Positions 9,711-20,099 of a DNA stretch of 64,000 nt are shown here, piece after piece. The translations under genes and the position numbers were made by a program. How positions within the stretch are numbered: position 1 is the stretch's first letter; every line of letters begins with the position of its first letter. The stretch comes from Sacculina carcini (taxonomy: Eukaryota > Arthropoda > Thecostraca > Sacculinidae): NCBI GenBank assembly GCA_916048095.2, contig OU696585.1:5474255-5538254 (forward strand), given 5' to 3'. The notes under the pieces were generated by a model. That model did no database searches. It was not told the origin of the DNA and worked only from the letters and a program-made list of their open reading frames with translations.

Positions 9711-11150
9711 TCATGATGGTGGAAAATAGTTTTTCTGCCAGATAAGATTTAGGCCTTTCAGAATACTGAGGCGGCTTTGGAAAGACATGTGAAGAAAAAA
9801 CGGGTTGTGAAGTGAATCGTGACCGGGTGCCGAATATTTGAGAAGTTGAATACAGCGATTGAATTCATCTATTGTGAATGGCCTGTTGTTTCCAGCTGAA
9901 CTGGTGCTGCTCAGGCTAGGTTGAGAAGGAATATGTGAATTTTGAGCAGAAGATTTGGAGAGACCAGAGATGTAGCTTCCTAGTATGCTGTGTACAATGT
10001 GTTGATTAGTTATGATGATATTTCCTATGCGTGAAGTCGGCGGAGACGCAGGTGGGGTTCTTACATTTTTGAGAGAACGCTCCAAATTCCACACTTTGGT
10101 CAATGGCGTTTGATGCGTTAGTGAACTGGTGAGTGAGCGCCAGCTTTGTCTTTTCGCTAGGCGTATTGTTCTTCTAGCAGATGCTTTAGCCTGCTTGTAT
10201 TTTATGAAGATGTTGAGGAGTGCGGAAAATTCGGAAGGTTCGAAGAGCACGCTTTTGTATATTGATGGCTTGTTTACAGTCATCATTCCACCATGGACAG
10301 CTGCGTCGTGGTCGATTTCTTTGAGTTGAAGGAACTGATTACTGAGCAGATGATATGATATTCTTAGTGATGTCTGGTATGATGCATGTATGATCATTGG
10401 TAAGTTGAGATTGTGCAAGTAATTGATTGAAAGTGTGCCAGTTGGCATGTTTGATGTTCCACCTTGATTGTACTGTGTGTGTGTGTTTGAAGATGGTAGA
10501 GTTATATGTATCAGACAGTGATTGCTACCATGGAAAGATTCACTACAGTTCCACGATAGGCGCGGTGCGAGAGATGGAGAACATAGCGTGAGGTCAATGT
10601 GGATAGTGTGAGCATTTTGCTCGCATATGTGAGTGGGCGAGCCATCGTTCAAAACATGCAGAGTATGATGTTGTAATAATGCTTCCAAGGCCCTTCCCCT
10701 GTGGTCTGCAGTGGGAGATCCCCAAAGAGGATGATTTGCATTGAAGTCTCCAGTAAGGATAATGGGTGAGGAAGATTGTGTAACTAGGTGGTCTAAGTTG
10801 TTTACTTGTAGCTGTTGGTTTGGAGGAAGATATATGCTGCAGATGGTAATTGTAAGACTCGAAATAGTGACCTGGCATGCGACTGCTTGTAGGGTCGTTG
10901 AGATATTGAGATGATGTTGAGGAGTATTCTTGTGTACGAGGATACTGCAGCCTCCTTTGCGAATGGAGGCATTGGCAAAATAGTGGTAGGCTTGATATTG
11001 TTGTGATAGAAAAGATTGGTGATCAGATGGCAGAAGGTGTGTTTCTTGAAAACAGACTATTCGAGGACATTGCGTAGTGATAATTTGACATAACTCTGGC
11101 CATTTGTGCAATAGCTTGCGACAATTCCATTGTAAAATTAAATTTGACAT
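9711..11150 (-). pseudogene. LINE ORF2: AP-type endonuclease and start of RT
   Basis: The minus-strand frame begins MSNLILQWNCRKL and shows endonuclease motifs in order: CFQETHL (catalytic Glu), SIYLPPN, LTGDFNANHPLWG (Asp and Asn), and a terminal S-x-x-x-x-H-like GSNHCLIH block. After residue ~300 comes the RT-approach segment (IDEFNRCIQLLKYSAPGHD). An in-frame TGA at 9711 ends the frame where a Trp codon would fit. The frame reopens after it (PILKPGKPPTESSSYRPIQL) and is hit by a TAA near 9597. ORF2 would nick DNA and copy the element RNA at the target site; this copy cannot make full-length protein. Confidence 0.85.
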
Positions 11151-11230
11151 TGGATCGCTGATGTTTCAGGAGAGATGGAATTGAAAGAGTGTATCATGTG
11201 TCGATTTAGTAGTGACTAAATTGAGACTAA

Positions 11231-11345
11231 AACACAACACTAACCTCGTCAATAGCGAGAAGAAATAGGACCACTGCGGCGCAAACGTTCTTACAAGAAC
11301 AATAACAATTATATAACAATGAACACTACATATCCCCTGCCTTAA
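11231..11345 (-). mobile_element. start of a gypsy 3' LTR and its polypurine tract
   Basis: On the minus strand the integrase end is followed by the purine run aaggcaggggata, then tgtagtgttcattg at 11330. This begins an LTR that continues to 11231, resumes below the LINE at 7125 and, past the SINE, runs to ~6655 (about 215 bp in all). TGTAG at the start and tcacta at the end fit the related LTR at 13206-13336. Confidence 0.7.
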
Positions 11346-12442
11346 TATTCCAGCACGAAATCTTTAAATCTTGCAGGGAGACGCCGACGCCGTCCTCTGG
11401 TCGGCTGTTCATGTTTTTTGGCCCGTCCAGGCGCGTCTGCTCTGCTCGCCGTTTTCCGTTTCACCAGTCTGCGATGTTTGAGAATCGGTAGAGACATCGA
11501 CTTCTTTGCCTACCGCGTCAGGTGGTTTGCAACTGGTTCTTATGTCGTCACCCGTCAACGTCGGTGGCCACAAGTACTCTTCGTCTGGTACATGGCCGCT
11601 GCTCCTGGTCAAATGAGCAGGGCTTCTCACGGACCCATCCTCCAGCTGAAAAAATGATCCTCGACACGATACTATCTTTCGAGGCGAACTGAACCGCTTG
11701 TTGAGCTTGCCGGTAGCGCCCGGTGTCTGTACGTGTACCTTATCGCTAGGCTGCAGCGTTGACGGCCTTACGGCTCGGCGGCGGTTATAGTTGCGCTTGT
11801 TACGCGCTTGCTGTTTCTCCACTCGACCTCGGACACTGTGCAGAGTCGGTTTCGGCGCAGCAGGTAGCAGCAGGCGCATGGAAGGCCCGTGCAGCAGGAC
11901 CGATGGTGAGACACCAGTCGTGCAGTGTAGTGTAGAGCGATACACCGCTAATATACGTTGGATCCGCGCGGCCAGTAGGAAGCTGCTCTAAGATGTTTGA
12001 TTTTCCGGCGGTTCAGATATTCTGGGAATTCCGCCCCGACGAATTGAGGCCCGTTGTCTGAGACAAGCTGCTCAGGGAATACCTCTCGGGCGAATACACC
12101 GTCGAGAAAAGACATGATGCTGGTAGTTGTCACACTGGCCATCAACCCCACTTCTGCCCATTTAGAATGATAGTCCAATAGGGTTACCGCGAAACGACAT
12201 TATTCTGGCGCCCCTGTGATAGGTCCCACAACGTTAACAGCCACCTTTTGCCACGTTTTTGCCGGAAACTCCACCGGAGTGAGAGGTAATGGTCTGTTGT
12301 GAGTGCTTAGCACTTTGTCGCTGGAGTGGCAATCCACACAGGATGCCCCGAGGTCATGGACTTCTTTATCCATTCGCGGCCACCAGGCCAGACTGCGCAA
12401 CATCTGCTTTGTGCGCACTACTCCATCGTGCGCTGAATGAGC
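11346..12442 (-). pseudogene. Ty3/gypsy integrase (minus strand), multiply broken
   Basis: In order on the minus strand: zinc-binding domain (an H-S-A-H block, then WWPRMDKEV and CVDCHSSDK), core (VVGPITG; WAEVGLMASVTTTSIMSF; LVSDNGPQFVG with the second catalytic Asp; SYWPRGS where the Glu region follows), and a C-terminal domain ending near 11346 with PARFKDFVLEY. Breaks occur near 12190, 11945 and 11409. Reverse transcriptase and RNase H are missing between this and the gag at 12506-12960. Confidence 0.8.
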
Positions 12443-12503
12443 TTGCTCAATGGGTAGAAGTGGTGTTGATGGCCAGTGCGACGACTACCAACATCATGTC
12501 TTT
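12443..12503 (+). pseudogene. inverted 60-bp piece of the same integrase
   Basis: On the + strand this reads WVEVVLMASATTTNIMSFF, matching the minus-strand integrase at about 12100-12165 (WAEVGLMASVTTTSIMSFL). DNA identity is high over ~58 bp in opposite orientation. It sits exactly at the junction where reverse transcriptase should be, so the deletion was accompanied by an inversion or template switch. Confidence 0.75.
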
Positions 12504-12505
12504 TT

Positions 12506-12960
12506 TTATTTGCAGACTGCACCCCAATGTCCTTGTTGTTCACACGCGTTGCAATTCGAGTTCCTCGAAGGGCAGAACTCGTGCCGAGGAAGTCTGTGAT
12601 GTCGTCCGCAGTGTGAACACGGGTGTCTGCTGTTCGCTGTCTTGGTCGATATCGTACCAGCTTTGCCGGTGGTCACAGCAGCTGTGGTCAATTCGGCTGA
12701 AGTTTGCTGAGGTGAAGACATCATGTCCGACTGTTGTCGCGACTTCTCAATAGCCTCCGCGGTATCCAACAGACTATCCAACGTCAGTGTGCGTCTTGTA
12801 GAAGCCTCTCTCTGAATCGTGAGTAGATCGTGTTCTCTACGACCTGATCACGGATCATCACATCTGCGAGATTTCCGTACTTGAAATTCGAGACAAAGTT
12901 CTCAATATTGACACATTTTCGGCGGTGGATTTGGTCTGCTGTTGTAGAGCAAATGAAAAT
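12506..12960 (-). pseudogene. Ty3/gypsy gag C-terminal half with zinc knuckles
   Basis: Minus strand: VSNFKYGNLADVMIRDQVVE and RFRERLLQD (end of the Gag capsid region), a Ser/Thr-rich linker, then two knuckles, CSHCGRHHRLPRHEFC and CNACEQQGHWGAVC. The frame shifts near 12783. The capsid pattern matches the gag at 29007-29440 (KFGDLEDEFIREQVVE, LREKFLQD), so both belong to one clade. The N-terminus is missing upstream of ~12960. Confidence 0.8.
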
Positions 12961-12979
12961 ATAGATTACGATATTATAT

Positions 12980-13006
12980 ACGGTACACATGAAAAATGTG
13001 TACCGT
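12980..13006. repeat. perfect 10-bp hairpin
   Basis: acggtacaca, a 7-base loop (tgaaaaa), then tgtgtaccgt. It lies at the truncated start of the gag remnant. Function unknown. Confidence 0.8.
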
Positions 13007-13205
13007 TCGGATATTACATTTACCTTTGGAGAATAATACCCCCGTTGAGCCCGCAGCGTCTCCTGGTACCGGTTCTCGCCTTCCTGCTTTGTCGCGGCCG
13101 GAAGGAACGATAAGCTCGTTGAGCCTCAGCCCCCACACAGTGGAGGAGAATGGCCCGGCGACGGTCGACAGTAAACGACTTGAAAGCGACCGTTAATCGC
13201 CACTA

Positions 13206-13354
13206 TGTAATTAGTAAATGCGAATTCCCTGCAGTTGTGCAGTCATTCTTGGATCAGGTTTTGGTCGGTTATCTTGTGCAAGTTTGTGGGTATAATATAT
13301 CTAGTTGTTCGTGTTGCCTCTCGCTGCGTCACTACAAATTGGCGACGATGAACA
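13206..13354 (+). mobile_element. gypsy LTR end with adjoining primer-binding-like site
   Basis: A TGTAA...CTACA segment (13206-13336) whose last ~90 bp match the LTR split over 6655-7125, in opposite orientation. It is followed after aat by tggcgacgatgaac, of the form used as primer-binding site by many gypsy elements. The upstream part of this LTR does not match the other copy, so the left border is uncertain. It is inverted relative to the LTR at the other side of the gag-integrase remnant. Confidence 0.6.
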
Positions 13355-14227
13355 GCAGTGCAGTTGTTAGCACACCCGTCTCTAATGGCACCATTTCGTG
13401 GTCACGGTGGAGCTCTCACTCGCGATTCTTGTGATATTCTACTTTTTGTTGGATTGTTCTTTTTCTCTCCCCGTGTAAATAACACCTCCCCACGGATGTG
13501 TGTCGGTCCACTAAGACACCGTCGAATGAACTTGGGCAGTGTATTTGGCAGCAACAGCGGCGTAGCGGAACAAGCTAGAATAATTCACAAGCATTTAAAA
13601 TGCACTTGCGATAGTGGCTGAAGAGCCCAAACACAAAACATGATTGTCCTGGACACACAAGCCCAAGAAGACGACAAAAAAGACCGAACAAGTACACGAG
13701 CTTGAGCAAGGACAAAGGACATCGAGAATCGCCTGCCTTTCTCTTTTATTCAACTCGCGACGGATGACTGAGGCAGAGCTAGTGCAACTGCATAACTATG
13801 CTCCTCACCGGCGAGTTGGTGTTAGTTTCCATGTAAATTTCTCACTATTATTCCCCGGTTGACACATTTGGAATCCGTGCTATTGTCTTTGGCGGCTGAA
13901 ATACTCATCGAGCGAGTAATAAAATTCTCATAAAGTGGCGTGATTTCTCTGGACGCTCTGGTTGACACGTTTAAGCGGGAGACAAGTCTGGGGTTGGCAC
14001 ATTTATATGAGATGGATTTATGGGCCCTGCATTCCTTCACGCGCGCTAGCCGCTTGCAGTACCACGTCGCCGTCCGCCACGAGCTCATATTACATGCTGA
14101 CTAAGTATAGGCGTGCGGGGCTGCAGCGCTTGTTGCGATACACACATATACGCTTAACAGGCACTTGAATTGACACAGAAATATAGCAGAATATATGAAG
14201 CGAGAAACATCTCTGCTACGCCGTTTC
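13355..14227. other. no recognisable feature
   Basis: Unannotated stretch with a few short frames, none recognised. Bases 13353-13374 are identical to the SINE A-box region at 6731-6752 and may be a decayed SINE head; see rejected items. Confidence 0.4.
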
Positions 14228-14575
14228 TCACCATGCCTGTAAGCAAATCGTAATAAGAACGAAACTGCTCAGGTTTCCTTCTGAACCTTTGGCAAAACTA
14301 CGACAGCGAGCTATTTCGTAATTATTCACAAGACTTGCGTGCTTTCTCCATAGGATCTGTATCACGTACCAGCCATGGAGGTTGTCAAATGAAAGCGATT
14401 TCTCAAATGAGCCCAAAACAACATCCCCTTCATGTAAGTGAGAAATTCTTACTGTTTCCAACTCCCACATGTTCCTTACCATAGCGGGAGACAGATCAGA
14501 AGCACAAGGCAAGGCACAATCTGTGATTGGCACACAGTGATCCGCGCTTCCAGCCGCAGCAGCGCCGGAAGTCAA
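14228..14575 (-). other. unrecognised 115-codon open frame
   Basis: An uninterrupted minus frame with balanced composition (no low-complexity), containing LETVRISHLHEGDVVLGSFE and FDNLHGWYVIQILWRK. I recognise no domain. It could be an exon piece or a fragment of an unclassified element. No splice or start context favours it strongly. Confidence 0.25.
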
Positions 14576-14804
14576 TCATCCAAACGCTGACTGCTGGGCA
14601 AGGATTTTTCCTTTGGATTTCTCACGCTATTAGGAATAATCAACTACCAGTTCAAATCAAGCCCTATCAATACAGGGTGAGGCAACCTAATTGTCTTTTT
14701 ATAATGCCTGAAAATGTAGATGTAGAGGTAGTAGCGGTATGGGCGTGGTTTTATTCGACAGGGTCGTTATTAAAGTTTTTTTGAAAATACAGTTCATTGC
14801 TATC

Positions 14805-15993
14805 ATGGGTTGGAGAAGTGAAGAGCGTGCTTTTGCCATCGAAGATTACTTTTCGAATCGTCAGTCAACCGAGCGCCCCTTTCGAAATCCTTTCATTGTA
14901 GCCCAGAGAGGCCCTGTTCCGGACCGGAAATCAATTATTACATGGGTCACTACGTTGAGGAAAACTGGGAGTATGACACGACGAAGAAATGGAGCTCCTC
15001 GACCCATCAGATCACTTGACAACATTGAGGCAGTGAGAGCATCAGTCTTGCAATCGCCACGGCGTTCTGCGCGCAAACAGGCCTCTGTTCTTGGAATTTA
15101 TAATCGTTCAGTGAGGCGAATGCTTCACGATGACCTTCATTACCATTCTTACAAGATGGTGATTGTGGAGGAACTCTCCGTATGTGATTTCACTTTACGA
15201 AGGAAGGCATGTGAGTTAATTCTCGAAGACGTTCCTGAAAACTCTATTGTTTATTTTAGTAATGAAGCACATTTTCATCTGACTGGATCAGCCAACAAAA
15301 AAAATATGCGCTACTGGGCAGACACCAATCCCTATGCATTGCCTAAAAGGTATTTGCATTCACCTAAAGTCATAGTGTGGTGTGCAATTTCCTCCATTAG
15401 CATTGTTGGTTCTTGGTTTTATGGAGAAAATGAGGTCGCAGTAACAGTGAATTCAGACCGGTATGTAAATATGTTAGAGGAGTTCTTACATAAGTGGAAG
15501 AATTAGACCTAGGGGATATTTGGTTTCAACAGGACGGAGCAACGTCTCACACTTCAAGAACATCGATGGCTGCTTTGAGGGAACACTTTCCGAAGCGCTT
15601 CATTTCAATAAGGGGTGATTTGGAGTGCCCGGCCCGTTCCCCAGATTTGTCCGCTTGTGAATTCTATTTGTGGGGATATTTCAAATCCCTTGTTTACATC
15701 GACCGCCCGAGAAACCTAACAGACTTGAAGGCCAATATCCGAGAAGAAATAGGCAATATACCCGCTGGTACGCTGGTGAGGGCCATGGCAAACACCCGAA
15801 ATGGGTATATTATTATTATTATTAATTACAGGCAAATCCAGTAGCATGGGAAGAGTGCAAGCACTATTTCCACCCTAACGTGGCCCCATGTACCGGAAGC
15901 GCCCAAATGGGAAGAGCGTATGAACAATGGATATATGTAGCGTATGGACAATGGAGGACGTCACCTACCTGATGTAATTTTCAAAACTGTGTG
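14805..15993 (+). pseudogene. mariner/IS630-superfamily transposase with DUF4817-like N-terminus
   Basis: From the Met at 14805 the protein shows an HTH region (MGWRSEERAFAIEDYFSNRQ, VPDRKSIITWVTTLRKTGS, RSPRRSARKQASVLG-like block) and a DDE domain with FSNEAHFHLTG, VIVWCAISS, WFQQDGATSHT and CPARSPDLSACEFYLWG. The first catalytic position is Asn where this family normally has Asp (FSDEAHF). The frame breaks near 15500, and about 110 bp including an (ATT)n run interrupts the end. The C-terminus (NGGRHLPDVIF) resumes at ~15955. A cut-and-paste transposase, inactive here. Terminal repeats not resolved; acagggtgaggca at 14670 is a possible left end. Confidence 0.8.
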
Positions 15994-16526
15994 AAACAAA
16001 TCTTTACACATACGAGTACACTAACTCGTATTACACTAACCACACTGACGTACCAATCTCAACACACACTCCATTTGTATTATGCAGAACAATGCCAAAA
16101 ATGACTGAACCACAACACCAACGGTCCACCAAGACCAAATAGTCTACGTTTTGCGCAACGGCTGTCTACAACGCAGATAAACATAGAAGCGCCTGTACTT
16201 TACATTCAAAATTAACATATAAATTCACAGTTTAGACAATACACAACATGCATTTACTGAATAAAATGGTGGAATCTAGCATATTTTCCATTTTTATTCA
16301 TATTTAATTTATTTTTCACTAAATATTTTAGTTTTGTGTTCAGATGATCACTCAAGTATATATTATTGCAAATATTTTTGCGTAAATCTGATTCATGATC
16401 GAATTATTAGGAAAAAAATAGAAAAAAGTACCTGTCAATTGAAACTTAGTACACACAGTAACACTGCCGAGTAACATTTGTTGACATCACTAAATTGCTT
16501 CTAAAAGCTCAAATATTGTCTAGAGC
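15994..16526. other. no recognisable feature
   Basis: AT-rich sequence between the transposase and the hAT-like element, with no frame or repeat I can assign. Confidence 0.4.
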
Positions 16527-17716
16527 ACGAGTTCTTAACCTTTTGATAGTTCCATAGCGCCAACGGATTATCAAATATGGTCGCCTACGCCCGACTTACT
16601 TCACTCTTCAAATAATTATCACCAATCAAAGTTTTGCCAGTATATTTTTTACATCCACAAGTATTTCAATCGCTTGATTTCACTTTTTTTACAACAACAG
16701 TGTATTTGTATAGCGTTTATATAGAATCAGGCGCGAAAGAGACAATTAGACACAACAGTACACGATATCAGGATGTGAGAAAAGAAGTAGAAAATTGACA
16801 GAAAGGAACAGAAAATGGAGATAAATAAAATGAAAACAAATAAATACATAAGTAAGTGTAAATTAGAGTCAAAAGGAATCGTAAGTTGTAAGATTGCGAG
16901 AAAATGGGATCAAAAGACTTGGCAAAAATATTTATGAAGTGAGGAGGAAAATCTACTAAAGGATGAAGAGGAATTGATTGAGGAAGGAAGATCATTGTAG
17001 ACCCGAAGTACATAAATAGAAAAGGATTTTGCGGACCAAGGTGATTCATTGATAGCGCCAGGACAGATAAAGAATGATGAACACGAGTATAAAAGTCACT
17101 AGAAGAAAATAGAAGACCAACAAGATAGGACGGGGAAGAGCTATTGTGAATAATTTTATGTATCAGGCAACATAACCGAAAATGAATCCTAGGAATGATG
17201 GGAAGCCAGTGGAATTGGACCAAGGATTGAGAGGTATAGCGGCAAGGAGTAGGATGGAGCACAAAACTGATTTGACAGGATTGCTTAATTATTTTTTGAA
17301 GAGTCTTCAATAATTTGTTGGTTAGAGTGTGGTGGAGTGAACTAAAATAATCAAGACGAGAAAAACAAGGGACTGTAGAAAATTCAATAGAAGTACGATG
17401 GTCTAAACAGGATCGAATAGGGTACAGACAGCGCAAAAACAAACGACAGGTGCGCGGAATAGAGACAACATTGTTTGAAAAAGACAAGTTGTAATCGAAG
17501 ATAACGCCCAAGTTTTGAACAGAGGAAGATACAGTTTTAGATACTTCAGATACGGATTACTAGGAAAAGCTTACCTTTGATAATTTCGTTATCTATTAAC
17601 CATTAATAATTTAGGCCAGTACTCAGAAATCGAGTCCCATACCCTACGCTTTTGGTTACCATACCCCAAGCGGTATGGAAGGATAATGGGTATGGGGTAC
17701 GGTTAAGAACACTTGG
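16527..17716. mobile_element. hAT-like element remnant with 8-bp target duplication
   Basis: Ends are acgagttcttaacc (16527) and, inverted, ccaagtgttcttaacc (17716). They are flanked by the identical 8-mer TCTAGAGC (16519-16526, 17717-17724). 8-bp duplications and GTTCT-AACC termini are typical of hAT elements. No hAT transposase is visible; the interior is mostly a LINE fragment (16768-17511). A non-autonomous or hollowed-out element. Confidence 0.65.
16768..17511 (-). pseudogene. CR1/L2-type LINE reverse transcriptase C-terminal part
   Basis: The minus frame starts MGVIFDYNLSFSNNV and continues through CRLFLRCLYPIRSCLD, CFSRLDYFSSL, LKTLQKIIKQSCQ, FHWLPIIPRIHFRLCCLIHK and SPSYL. This is the signature of the CR1/L2 thumb and tail (LGV-FD--LSF; SRLDYCNSLL; HWLPV--RI-YK). 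The YADD box would lie upstream and is not present. It is nested inside the hAT-like element. Confidence 0.8.
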
Positions 17717-17998
17717 TCTAGAGCTTATAAGATTTGTTTACTAGGGTTTTTCAAGCTGAGTTCTTTCCGAATATTACACTCATATTACTATAATAATTTT
17801 CAGCCATTATGGGTTGAATCGCTAACAAATAATCTTAACATATAAATCGCATACATACATAATCGCATATAAATCGTACAATCGAATACAACACACCTAT
17901 TTAAAGTAATGCCAACACAACTTTTGTGATTATTGTGGTATAGATTCCCTAACGCTGCACTCTGAAATGTTTTATGTGATTTTTTGTGTATTCAACAG

Positions 17999-18054
17999 CA
18001 TACATGGGAAAACTTGGACGGGGTATTTCTGGGTGGCTACCGAAAACCGATCAG
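17999..18054 (+). CDS. host receptor gene exon A: C-type-lectin-like domain, part 1
   Basis: 56-bp exon between an acceptor (tgtgtattcaacag) and a donor (gtgagc). Entering in phase 2 and leaving in phase 1 it reads IHGKTWTGYFWVATENRS. The exit phase fits the exon at 23371 exactly. The W-T-G-Y-F-W stretch resembles the core Trp-x-Gly region of C-type-lectin-like domains. The preceding exon, which should carry the first cysteines, was not found in the window. The call depends on joining with the downstream exons. Confidence 0.5.
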
Positions 18055-18742
18055 GTGAGCGTATTGTCAGTGCCTGAGTACCATCCTGCGTAGATAACCA
18101 TAACCACTATAATTATTCACCAAAACATTCATCAAAACGACCGTCCACACCACATGGTCTTCAGTATATGATGACCCAAAAGCCTATATCCTACATTTAT
18201 CCCCACTAACCGCATTTAGTTATTATTAGGATGATATTTTGGTGCGCTAAAAATTAAGAAAAGTTGCACTAAAAATCCTAAAAGTTCCGCTGAAAGGTTG
18301 CGCTTCAAATTTTGCAAAAATTCCACTAAAACCATAAAAGGGTAGTGAGACACCCTTAATTATGAAAAACATACTTTTGTGAGTACAATTTCTATTTTTA
18401 AAAATTCCATAGCTATTAACACAATACGTTTTGAGCACTGGCGGTTGTGCTAGGATTGCAAGCTTCATGAGCTTCAACTGTCACCTCATTAGTGATTTGG
18501 AAGCGCTAAAATCGCAAATAGTTGCGCTAATAAGTTGAGCCTAATGTTTTGCTAAATTATAACAAATTTAAAAGAATAGGGCAATAAAATTTAAACATTA
18601 ATATAATTCCTAACATTACACTTTGGGAGTAAGGTTTTAGTTTCTATCTAATGCATTAAAAGATATGATGAGTTACTTTTTATTGCTATTCAGGAATTGT
18701 TTCACGTGCTTTTTTAGTTTGTCAAGTCTGTGGCACTGATGC
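18055..18742. other. start of host intron, no other feature
   Basis: Unique-looking AT-rich intronic sequence up to the MITE at 18751. Confidence 0.4.
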
Positions 18743-18750
18743 CTGGTAGT

Positions 18751-19011
18751 CAGAGCCGTTGCGAGGAATTATGCCCCCCCCCCCCGAAGGCAACACTTGG
18801 GGCCCCCATTATAAATAAATCACCAAATAATGAATGTATTTATTATACATAATCACGTAATACAAGCTCAGGTGAAAACATCTGAGCAAAAAGTGTAAGG
18901 ATATACATAATGAATATGATAAATTTTAATATCATACGTGAAGTGACGGGGCCCCTCGACATTCGCGGCCCCCCCGGCCGGGGATGTACGGGGGAGGCTG
19001 CTACGGCTCTG
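18751..19011. mobile_element. hAT MITE, copy 1 (261 bp)
   Basis: Begins CAGAGCCGTTGC and ends with the inverted GC(A)GCTACGGCTCTG form (terminal repeats CAGAGCCGT-GC). Flanked by the perfect 8-bp duplication CTGGTAGT (18743-18750, 19012-19019). Internal C- and G-runs (gggg-cccc). The same element, shorter, is at 41752-41932. Non-autonomous, in a host intron. Confidence 0.9.
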
Positions 19012-19153
19012 CTGGTAGTGATATTTAGGCCTACAATATTTGTTTTCATTTTGCCAAATTAAATTTCAACACGAACACCAAAATAGGTACTCACTTAGCG
19101 CTGTGCATATTTTTATAATATAGATGATATAATATAGATAATATAGATAATAT

Positions 19154-20020
19154 ATGGCTGATCGGTTGCACACACCAATCGTCGAAGAACATCACAAACG
19201 TGGTCATTTTGGCAAGCAGAAGACTCTGTCCCTTATTCGTCGGAACTACTATTGGATAGGAATGGACTCTACAGTGGAGATGGTCTGCAGACGATGCAAA
19301 GTGTGCGCAGCCAACAAACGATCCCATGAACCTAGAGTCACGATATGTTCACCTGATTACGATGTCTCAGAGCCAAGGGAGTCAGTATCAATGGACATCG
19401 CTACCCTACCTTGGAGGGAGGAGGGATTTCGTTACCTGTTGGTTATGGTGGAAATTTTTTCGAAGATGGTTGAAATGGCACCAATGCATGACCAGTTGTC
19501 TGATTCAGTCGTGAGAGCTCTTAAAGACGAATGGATATATCGTCATGGAATACCGCGTATTCTGGTCACGGATCAAGGTGGAAATGTGGACGGCAGTGTC
19601 GTACGAAGCATGTGTCAGGAACTGGGCATCGAAAAACGACACACAAGTCTATATCATCCACAGGCGGACGGTAGCGCCGAACGGGCTATTCAAACATGCA
19701 AGCAAACTATCAGGTGTCTCCTAGCAGAGCAAGGAAAGAGTCAAGAAGAGTGACCTTCAGTGGTTAGGGAGTCGGCCTTTTATGTCAACAATACAGTGAA
19801 TCGGTCGACGAAAAAGGCTCCCTATGAAGTCATCTTTGGTAGAACTCTACGATTGCCAGGATATTTTGTACGCAGTGAGAGCGCAGGTGTTATCGACCCT
19901 AGTGACGTGGCCGCAGAAACCCGAGCCACCGTTGTAGCCGTGCAAAGCGATGCAGAGCAGAATACAAATCGGTCCCGGCAAGACAAAAGAAATATTACGA
20001 CAATGGCAGAGTAGAACCGT
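19154..20020 (+). pseudogene. Ty3/gypsy integrase fragment
   Basis: Zinc-binding domain (EEHHKRGHFGKQKTLSLIR, CRRCKVC), catalytic core with SMDIATLPW (Asp), ILVTDQGGNVDG (Asp) and HPQADGSAERAIQT (Glu), then after a stop at 19751 SAFYVNNTVNRSTKKAPYEV and a basic end. All three catalytic acids remain, but the frame is interrupted by a TGA and no gag, protease or RT precedes it. Lies inside the host intron between exons A and B. Confidence 0.85.
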
Positions 20021-20099
20021 CGAGACGCAGCATTTCACAGGGTGACAGCGTGATGATTCGAAACGAGACAAGAAAAAGAATTGGAATTGGAAGAATATG

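Larger units (their letters stand above)
7126..11230 (-). mobile_element. I-like non-LTR retrotransposon, ORF2 region, inserted in a gypsy LTR
   Basis: Endonuclease, reverse transcriptase, RNase H and a Cys-His tail lie in the expected order on the minus strand, followed by a (CAA)n tail. An 11-bp direct repeat AACACAACACT flanks the unit (7115-7125 and 11231-11241), the target duplication of target-primed insertion. Across it, the sequence rejoins into one gypsy LTR. No ORF1 is present: only ~80 bp precede the endonuclease start. The copy is 5'-truncated or of a single-ORF type. Confidence 0.85.

Noticed and set aside
12996..13196. Pro/Ser-rich frame before the LTR at 13206, possibly a pol C-terminus
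   Set aside because: No recognisable motif, no polypurine tract before the LTR, and the LTR start itself is uncertain.
13348..13425. Third SINE head (22 identical bases with the SINE A-box region)
   Set aside because: Similarity fades after ~22 bp and no SINE body follows. Could be chance within a gag start or a highly decayed copy; not supported enough to annotate.
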